Positions 57,397 through 64,000 of a DNA stretch of 64,000 nt are shown one piece after another. The position numbers were made by a program, and so were the translations under genes. The notes below the pieces were generated by a model, which saw only the letters and a list, made by a program, of their open reading frames with translations, was not told the DNA's origin and ran no database searches. Origin of the DNA: Poa pratensis (taxonomy: Eukaryota > Streptophyta > Magnoliopsida > Poales > Poaceae); contig CAMZMU010000027.1 of assembly GCA_947311845.1 (NCBI GenBank), positions 72,892,184-72,956,183 on the forward strand, read 5' to 3'. Position 1 is the first letter of the stretch. Each line of letters begins with the position of its first letter.

Positions 57397-57925
57397 TGTT
57401 GGGGGAAAGATAACCTGGTATACCCAGGAAGATGAAAGTAGACCCGTCAGGCAGGAGGCCAGGCTTGGTCTGCCAACATCATCATGGGCTAGATTCAAGT
57501 GGTGGGCCGGCACACTTGGCGGTAATCCGGCCTAAGGAAGGAAAGATCTAGAAGACCTAGGGGCGGTAAGCGCCACGGAGTCCAAGACTTGGAGGTCACG
57601 AAGAAGTGGAGAGAGAGTAGAACTTCGAGTACGGATAGAACCCGGGATTACCATGTAAAGACACCAGGAGACCCGACATCTATATAAGGGGCTCCTGGGT
57701 CTTTGTAACCCTAATCGAGATCCGGCTATGTTGTTGCAGCCGGGTTATCGATATCGAGATCAATAATAGAGTAGCTGGAAGTAGGTCTTTATCTCCAATG
57801 GAGAGGCCGAACCAGGGTAAATCCTTTGTCCCCTCCACGCTAAACAATCTTCCTGACACCAGTTTCGCCTGGCCCCCAGCTCAAAGTCACCCTATGGTGA
57901 CATATGCCGGGACAACCCCACGACA
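57397..57925 (+). repeat. 5' LTR of element E
   Basis: TGTTGGGGGAAAGATAACC to CCCCACGACA, with TG...CA ends. It contains a TATATAAGGGG box at about 57681, a likely transcription start region. Confidence 0.82.
57681..57688 (+). promoter_or_regulatory. TATA box of element E LTR
   Basis: TATATAAG about 245 bp before the LTR end, followed by GGGCTCCTGGG; a usual position for an LTR promoter. Confidence 0.6.
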
Positions 57926-57927
57926 TT

Positions 57928-57945
57928 TGGCGCCCACCGTGGGGC
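57928..57945 (+). other. Primer binding site of element E
   Basis: TGGCGCCCACCGTGGGGC, two bases after the LTR. It begins with the TGG complement of tRNA CCA. The tRNA is not identified here. It differs from the tRNA-Asp type site of A-D. Confidence 0.75.
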
Positions 57946-58024
57946 CTGCGGCCAAGGGTGTCATCATCAAGGGAGCTGCGCTGGAAGGTATGAAGAATCT
58001 GGTGGTAGGCCGATCATCATCAAC

Positions 58025-59223
58025 ATGGAAGGAGAACACATCGTCGATGACTCTGTCTGGTGGCCGGAGTCAGATCTGCTTGAATCAGGTGATGTTATTC
58101 CAATTGGCCAGATTAATGTTTTTGTTGGTATGATACATACAACCGGGTCTGCTAGTAATGAAGAATATGATTCTGTGTCAGGAGGTGCTACCCTTGTCCA
58201 ATCAGATGGGGAAGAATCCGTGGGAATAGCTGATCATACGGATCTGGTGGTCAGACACGTGGAACAGTCGGTAAACCCGACACGGATCCTGGGTGACGCA
58301 CCAGGCAGCGAGGACGACATGGAATCGATCTTGGCCCTGCTTGATGGAAAGTATGGGTATGACCCGGAAGAAGAGGAGGATGAAGATCAATTCGAGATAG
58401 AGTCTTATCCGGGTCCAATTCGAAGGGTAGCAGTTTACACGGCACCATCGACGAACCTGGATCTTGCTTTGGGAACTGGGGGGTCAGGGGCTGCACCCCC
58501 ACCGAATATCAACGATCAACAACAGCCAAACCCGGTGCTTGAGCTAAACCAGAGGCCGGTGGATGTTGAGATTGCGTCTATCTCGGAGGAAAGTGAAGGC
58601 CGGGCACAGTACAGAAATTCTTTTGGTTTCCTGAATAACCGGGCCCAAGGAGAAGTTACACCTAACCCGGCACCAGCGCCGGCTCTGTTCAACAACGGCT
58701 TGGTTTTGGACCAAACGGCGCTAATAAGAATCATCATGCCGGAGAACGCGGCAGCCCGGGCTATGGAGTTGGACACCGCGCGCAGAGCTTTGGAGCAGAC
58801 CCGGCGGAACACAATGGCATATGAACAACAAATTGTCGCAAGGGCAAAAGAGATTGAGGAAAGAGAGAATCGCTTGACGTAGAGCGAGGAGATGTTACAA
58901 GCTTGCCAGAACGATTTGACTATACAGCATCAGAGGAGACATGAGAGCCGGCTGGCTCCTAGAGAAAATATCGTACAACCAGTAGTGCTGTTTAGAACCC
59001 CAGTGGATCAACCCATTGGTGCGGTTCAGGCGGCGCCGGTAGTTAGAACAAGTGCAGGGGTGAACTGAAACCCGGGAACAGCAGTTGGTCCAAGTGGAAG
59101 ATCGCCGGGTTTGCCAGCCGGAGGAGCCGGGGAAATCCGGGTCATATTGCAGCAACACCAAGATATCACACGCCAGAGGGTCACTTTTCTAACCCGGCGG
59201 ATAACGTTTATGCAACAACTTTA
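58025..59223 (+). pseudogene. Element E gag, N-terminal region
   Basis: Starts MEGEHIVDDS. It is an acidic first part (EEEEDEDQFEIESYPGP), then a helical part (RAMELDTARRALEQTRRN). An in-frame TAG at 58880 and a TGA at about 59065 interrupt it; reading goes on to a TAG at 59221. Long, poorly conserved N-terminal extensions are usual in this lineage. No function can be assigned beyond gag precursor. Confidence 0.65.
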
Positions 59224-59982
59224 GCACTTGATCGCATTCCATTGGGTAACTCACCTGCGGAGTTGGAGGCTCGGCGAGCCATCGATATGTTACGCACGGC
59301 CGTGGTGCAGCAGGGTCAGTATTCCAAAAAAAGAGCGCTTTGCACTCAACACCTTACAACAGCAAACGTACCCACAGTCGACACGGGGAGACACTGCCAC
59401 CACAGGCCGGGCCCGCTGCGCTGGGTCAACACAACGTTCAACAGCCTCAGCAAAACAACCAGCAGTATCAGCCGGCTCCTGCAGTTTCAGTGGCACAACA
59501 GATCGTGAACAGGTCAAGAGCAGGGCGAGCCGCGAGTGTTCACCCGGTCCCCAGCTCCAGTAGTAGTTCCAGCACAACAAGTTGTTCCGCCCGCAATATC
59601 AGCGAGTTCGCCAGGTCCAAATCTTCAAGCTGGAGGTTTCGGGTTAGCCGGGCCTAAGTGTTTGTTAGAGTCAATCAGATCTGAGCCCTTTCCTGAGAAA
59701 TTCAAAGAACCAAGCAAAGTGGCCAATTACGAGCCAAGCATGGACCCGGCAAGTTGGTTGAGTAGTTATGAGATGGCAATGTGTATTTGCAATGCGACAG
59801 AGAATGTGTATGCAAAGTATATGTATTTGATGATGAGTGATGGTGCAGCAAAGTTGTGGTTCGAGAATTTACCTGAGAGATCGATCAACACTTGGTCAGA
59901 GCTTAAAGCAATCTTTATCAAGCACTTCTGGGGCACGAGCAAGCGTCTGTTTTCACTTGAAGATCTTGATCGCTGTTTTTAG
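59224..59982 (+). pseudogene. gag: Element E gag, core domain
   Basis: A glutamine/proline/serine-rich lead leads to the retrotransposon gag domain: FPEKFKEPSKVANYEPSMDP, WLSSYEMAMCICNATE, YLMMSDGAAKLWFENLPERS and WSELKAIFIKHFWGTSKR. It ends in a TAG at 59980-59982 after DRCF and goes on in the same frame. It would form the capsid. The lead is in several frames because of indels around 59340-59530. Confidence 0.78.
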
Positions 59983-60710
59983 AGGAAGGGAGAGTCAACC
60001 CGACACTGGATGGGCCGGGTCATGGAAATTTTGCACTCATCATCTGGAATTGAACCGAAGGATGCAATCTCAACGTTGGAAAAGACATGTAGTTATACAC
60101 CTTTGGTCCAGAAGCTGGGACGTCTGAAAGAGAGTCACAAGGGCAAACCCATCACGATGGCCGAGTTATTGGAGGCCTGTAACAAGCATGCTGCAATAGA
60201 CAAAACGCAAGATGATCCTGAGGAAGGAAAGGGCAAAAACCCAGCAAACAATGGTAGGAACAGCAATGGCAACAACAACAACAACTCGCATAAGAGAGGG
60301 CACAATGAGGGAAGTTCAGAGTTCGTGGCAAACACAAATACCGGGTTTAAAGGCCAAGGACTGATGGTGGATACAATGATGGAAATAGAGGAAACAATGG
60401 AGCCTATAATGATAACAATAGAGGAAATAACGGAGGTTACAACAGTTTCAATGGACCACGACCCATGAGTATGGAAGAGGCGTTCAGAATGCCGTGTCCT
60501 CGTCATAGCAGGAACGGTAAGCCGGCAAATCATTTGCTGGCTCAGTGTGCAGATCTTAATAGATGGAAGAACAACGAGATTCAAAGGGCACTACAAGCAG
60601 CAAACAGGGGTGGAGGACCCGGCTCGGGGGCAAGCCTGGCTGCGGCTCCGCTCACTGGAGCCAATGCAACACCAACCGGCCCTCCAGCTGGCTTAAGTTG
60701 TCAAGGATAG
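59983..60710 (+). pseudogene. gag: Element E gag C-terminal part
   Basis: Continues GESTRHWMGRVMEILHSSSG and TMAELLEACNKHAAIDKTQ, followed by an asparagine-rich stretch (NGRNSNGNNNNNSHKRGHNE). After a frameshift near 60390-60450 it holds MPCPRHSRNGKPANHLLAQC, a CX..H..C-like knuckle. Ends in a TAG at 60708. Confidence 0.72.
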
Positions 60711-61478
60711 GGCGGGTTCAACACTCAGCCTAAGCAGCTTGGTTCGTATCATGTTTATACATCGAACACTTCGAAAAGGGAGAGAAAAGTAATTCGAAGG
60801 GCTGTTAATGCGGTATCTATGGGAGCACCCAGGTATTTAAGATGGTCTGAGCAGACAATCACTTGGAGCAGAGCAGATCACCCGGATCATGTGGAACACC
60901 CGGGTCTGCTTGCGTTGGTCGTGGCCCCTCAAGTGGAGGGTTATGAGCTGAAAAAAGTCCTGATGGATGGAGGAAGCAGCATCAACATCTTATACTGGGA
61001 AACTTTCTTGCGCATGCGTCTCAAAAAGTCTCAATTGCAGAAGACATCCACAGTTTTTCATGGCATAGTTCCAGGGAAATCAGCAACTCCATTGGGAAAA
61101 ATCACATTAGAAGTGGCTTTTGGCGAGTCTCGGGAAAACTTCAGGCCAGAGATGCTAGATTTCGAGGTGGTAGATTTTCACAGTCCTTATCATGCGTTGC
61201 TGGGAAGGCCGGCCTATGCCAGATTTATGGCCCGGCCTTGTTATGTGTACTTGCAGTTGAAGATACCGGGTCCTAAAGGGATCATTACTGTGCATGGAAA
61301 CAGACCGATAGCTGCAGAATGTGACGAAGGAGATGCGGCCATGGCAGAGCACGCATGTGCCAAAGAAGAGTTGAAAAGTTACAGAGAAAATCTTGACCCG
61401 GCAGATAATACGGTCCTGAAAAGGCCAACCACAGAAGATGACAGGGCAAAGTTCAAATCAGCCCAAGATACAAAATGA
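60711..61478 (+). pseudogene. Element E protease
   Basis: The frame is open from just after the TAG at 60710; the first ATG is at 60819. Active site VLMDGGSSINILYWETFLRM (Asp at about residue 49 from 60819) is the DGGSSIN form usual in Tat elements, and HALLGRPAYARFMARP is the second conserved block. The frame ends at a TGA (61476-61478) and RT follows in another frame. Confidence 0.8.
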
Positions 61479-62331
61479 TAGATTTTGTGGAGGGGGACTC
61501 TTCCAATCAGTTCTCCATAGGGTCAAACCTGGCTGATAAATAGGAAAGCGCGCTCATCGAGTTCATCCGTGAGAATCGGGATGTTTTTGCATGGACACCT
61601 AGTGACATGCCAGGTATTCCAACTGAACTCGCTGAGCACAAATTACATGTTGACCCTAAAGCCCGGCCAGTAAAGCAGGGTATGAGAAAAATGAACGCTG
61701 AAAGGAGAAAAGCCATTGGAGAGAGATAGCCCGGCTTCTGGCAGCTAGCTTTATCATGGAAGTTTTTCACCCAGAGTGGTTGGCTAACCCGGTTCTAGTG
61801 CTGAAGAAGAACAATGAGTGGATGATGTGCATAGATTTCACCAGTTTGAACAGATTCTGTCCAAAAGACCCGTTTACTTTGCCGCGTATCGATCAGATTG
61901 TTGATGCAGTGGCAGGAAGTGAGCTCCTGTGTTTTCTGGATGCTTACTCAGGTTACCATCAGATCAAGTGGAATAGAGAAGATTGGGAGAAGACCTCATT
62001 CATTACACCCTTTGGGGCTTTCTGTTACAAGACCATGACCTTTGGATTGAAAAATGCGGGTGCCACTTATCAAAGGTGCATCCAGAACTGTTTTGCAGAT
62101 CAGATTGGGCGCAACGTCCATGCTTATGTTGATGATGTGGTGATCAAGTCAGAAAAAGCCGAGTCATTTATCAAAGATCTCAGGGAAACGTTTGCGAACC
62201 TGCGAAGATACAATATGATACTCAATCCAACAAAGTGTGTGTTTGGTGTGCCAGCTAGAAAGTTTTTGGGTTTCATTGTGTCCGAGCGTGGAATTGAGGC
62301 AAACCCGGACAAATGGATAAGTGTTTCATAG
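61479..62331 (+). pseudogene. pol: Element E reverse transcriptase, truncated
   Basis: A lead with ENRDVFAWTPSDMPGIPTEL is interrupted by a stop near 61541 and a one-base loss near 61727. From 61756 the palm is open: NPVLVLKKNNEWMMCIDFTS, CFLDAYSGYHQIKWNREDWE, FGLKNAGATYQRC and YVDDVVIKS with the catalytic aspartates. It breaks off after ERGIEANPDK with WISVS and a stop at 62331. The thumb, RNase H and integrase are missing. Confidence 0.85.
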
Positions 62332-62333
62332 AG

Positions 62334-63072
62334 TCAAGACTCGGTCCTCTCGACCGGGTCATCTGCTGCTGGAGCCTCGCTTGGCTGCTCTTGGGTCTTG
62401 GGGGCTTCTCCTCCTTCTGCAAGCTCGGTCTCTGTTGATTCTTGGGGTCCTCCTATATACTGAACCGGAGTCTTCCAGCAGATCAGGGCAAGTCCTTGGT
62501 TCTTGGGGTCGCCGTCAGTGATAATAGGCCGGCTCGGTGGAGCAATTGCGGGAGTACCAGTACCTGTGACAGTTGATTTCTGAGCTTCGTTGCGTAGAAG
62601 TTGCGGTGGAATCAGAATTGCAGGCACGGGATTTGGTGTGTCGATGCGCCGGTTTTTCTTGTCATATCCATGCTGGAATTTCTCTAAGGATAGGCCTTCA
62701 GTGATCACCGTAGCGGCATACCGGGTCTCCTTGCTTACAGCAGTAAGGTCCTTTCCACCGAACTCTGTGTTATCCAAGTTAAATTGGGGAAACCCGCCAG
62801 CATGCTTTGCCGGGTCTATATCTGGGTAGTGTGCTTTGGCCAAGGCCAGAACACGCATCGCACCTTTGCGGCAGCCAGAAAGCTTCCACCGGGTTATCCA
62901 CTCAGGGATTGTAGACAAGTGGCCCAGAAATTGTTTTAGCTGGCTTGGGGCTCCTCTAGGCCACGAGCTATTGCAATGGCATGCCCGGCTCCATAGTATA
63001 ATTGCCTCACCAAAGTAAGCAGGGCCTGGAGCTTGACATCAGGAGTTTCCAAGTTCATACTGTTACGAGGAC
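62334..63072 (-). pseudogene. Antisense gene of element E, exon 3
   Basis: Exon 3 of a spliced gene opposite to gag-pol. It starts PRNSMNLETPDVKLQALLTL, runs QLYYGAGHAIAIARGLEEPQ, then after a one- or two-base frameshift near 62944 continues STIPEWITRWKLSGCRKGAM and HYPDIDPAKHAGGFPQFNLD, ending PVERTES at 62334. Such reverse-strand ORFs between pol and the 3' LTR occur in Tat-lineage elements; the function is unknown. The coding end lies 2 bp from the end of the truncated RT. Confidence 0.7.
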
Positions 63073-63161
63073 CTGAAAAAAGAGTAGTTATAGAAGACTT
63101 GATTCAGTAGGTGATGAGACAAAGGAATTGGTGGGTGTACATAAAAAAGAGAAAAATTTAC
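63073..63161 (-). other. Intron of antisense gene (89 bp)
   Basis: GTAAATTTTTC donor and TTTTTTCAG acceptor on the minus strand. Removing it joins AVWG to PRNSM in frame. Confidence 0.65.
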
Positions 63162-63438
63162 CCCAGACAGCAGCAACGATGTCCTTGAGAAGCTGCTTGA
63201 AGGAGTTGTAGATTTTTTCTATCTCAGCTAGCTTCTTCTCAGCAGTCTCAACCGGGTTCTTCCAGTCCTCTTCATGTTCTTCCATGTCCCTTTTCAAGGA
63301 CATGTTTTCTTCTTTTACTTCAGCAAGGGAGGTCTCGAGGGTCCGGGACTTCTCTTGGGCCTCAGCTTTGAGCCGGGTCTCAGTTGATATCGGCTCCTTG
63401 AGCTGCTGGATCTCTTGTGTAGCTTGGGTTACATGTTG
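63162..63438 (-). pseudogene. Antisense gene of element E, exon 2
   Basis: 277 bp, open throughout: HVTQATQEIQQLKEPIS, then a coiled-coil stretch TLETSLAEVKEENMSLKRDM and EKKLAEIEKIYNSFKQLLKD, ending AVWG. The 277-bp length leaves one base over, which matches the phase of exon 3. Confidence 0.68.
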
Positions 63439-63850
63439 CTGAAAAAAGTTGCTTAATCTGTGGAGAATGAAATTGGACAGTGGAAAATTTATAAAGAAAT
63501 TCAGAGTTACAAGTCCCGGGTTGCTGCAAGCATGCAGCCCGACACTTGGGGTCTATTCAGATTTGAAAGTTCTTAAAAACCAGTAAAAGCTTTACAGTGT
63601 CAAGGTTGTGTGATTGATTTAGAAAGATAAGTCCCAGATTATTGCAAGCATATAACCCGGCACTTGGGGGCTGGAGAATTTGAAGTTCTTGAAAAGTAAA
63701 GCTACGAGTCCTAGTATGCTGTAAACAGACAAACTAGCACTTGGGGGCTAATCTATTTTTAGCTATCTTAGTCAAAGCACCAAGCTTATTCAACAAGTTA
63801 AATAAACTTGGAGCTTGGGGGTTAGGGAGTAAAGGAGAGAAGAAGATTAC
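63439..63850 (-). other. Intron of antisense gene (412 bp)
   Basis: Minus strand GTAATCTTCTTC donor after CAG and a TTTTTTCAG acceptor before CAACATG. The interior is AT-rich and contains repeated motifs GCACTTGGGG. Confidence 0.6.
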
Positions 63851-64000
63851 CTGGTGGCGCTTCTGGATGATGGTGACAAGCTCAGCTTCAAGTACCTTAT
63901 GCTAGGAAAGCCGAGAGAAGTACTCAGAGATAAGGGCCGGCAGCTCCATGTTCTCTAGAGCCGGACGCTCGGAGTATACAATGGGCTCTTTCCCATGAGT
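63851..64000 (-). pseudogene. Antisense gene of element E, exon 1 (partial)
   Basis: Open from the window edge except for one TAG near 63901: KEPIVYSERPALENMELPAL and VLEAELVTIIQKRHQ. It splices in frame to exon 2. The start lies outside the window. Confidence 0.6.

Larger units (their letters stand above)
57397..64000 (+). mobile_element. Element E: Tat/Retand-type Ty3/gypsy element (runs off the window)
   Basis: Starts with a 529-bp LTR (57397-57925), a primer binding site at 57928, then gag, protease and RT on the plus strand, followed by a spliced gene on the minus strand. RT motifs (MCIDFTSLNRFCPKDPF, YVDDVVIKS) and the long 3' region with an antisense gene are typical of the Tat/Retand lineage. 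RNase H and integrase are absent, so this copy is defective. The 3' LTR is beyond the window. Confidence 0.87.

Overview
The window looks like intergenic, repeat-rich DNA of a large-genome grass, most likely Triticeae (wheat, Aegilops, barley or rye). The evidence is nested Athila-type and Tat/Retand-type Ty3/gypsy elements, CACTA transposons and grass-type Helitrons. I find no intact host gene and no tRNA or rRNA gene. Family names such as Sabrina/WHAM or Fatima are from memory and unchecked.

Layout from outside inwards. A broken reading frame with two CCHC zinc knuckles (1980-2087 and 55086-55691) is the host site. Element A (Athila-type, minus strand) ends at 1580. Element B (Athila-type, plus strand) occupies 2088-55085, with identical 5-bp target duplications gccgt on both sides. 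B has been invaded at least four times. Helitron H1 (2921-13232) sits in its 5' LTR; it carries two copies of an SMC2 exon, a smaller minus-strand Helitron H3 (5863-8204) with a LINE RNase H end, and a 2.9-kb CACTA element (9086-11965) containing a 5S-rRNA-like segment. Helitron H4 (14354-20384) sits in gag and is itself split by its sibling H5 (16764-20380). A 16.6-kb CACTA (22312-38946, TSD aga) sits in the reverse transcriptase; it carries pieces of host genes (an SPT5 segment is clear), tRNA-like repeats and a two-fold duplication of 0.67-kb repeats, and is in turn invaded by element C (28091-36251, Athila-type, gag-protease only). Element D (45062-54671, minus strand, TSD gcttg) sits in B's 3' LTR. 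D is the best preserved, with an 807-residue RT-RNase H-integrase frame.

Right of B are two LTR fragments in inverted orientation (55692-56811 minus, 56812-57396 plus). The second is interrupted by element E, a Tat/Retand-type element that runs off the window (57397-64000). E has gag, protease and RT but lost RNase H and integrase, and bears a spliced gene on the opposite strand.

Functionally, D and B have the domains needed for retrotransposition but carry frameshifts. C has only gag-protease and would need a partner's pol. All Helitrons and CACTAs here lack transposase and look non-autonomous. The clearest points for follow-up are the nested sibling Helitrons, the 5S-like segment in a CACTA, the spliced antisense gene of element E, and the exchanged 3' reading frame between B and D.
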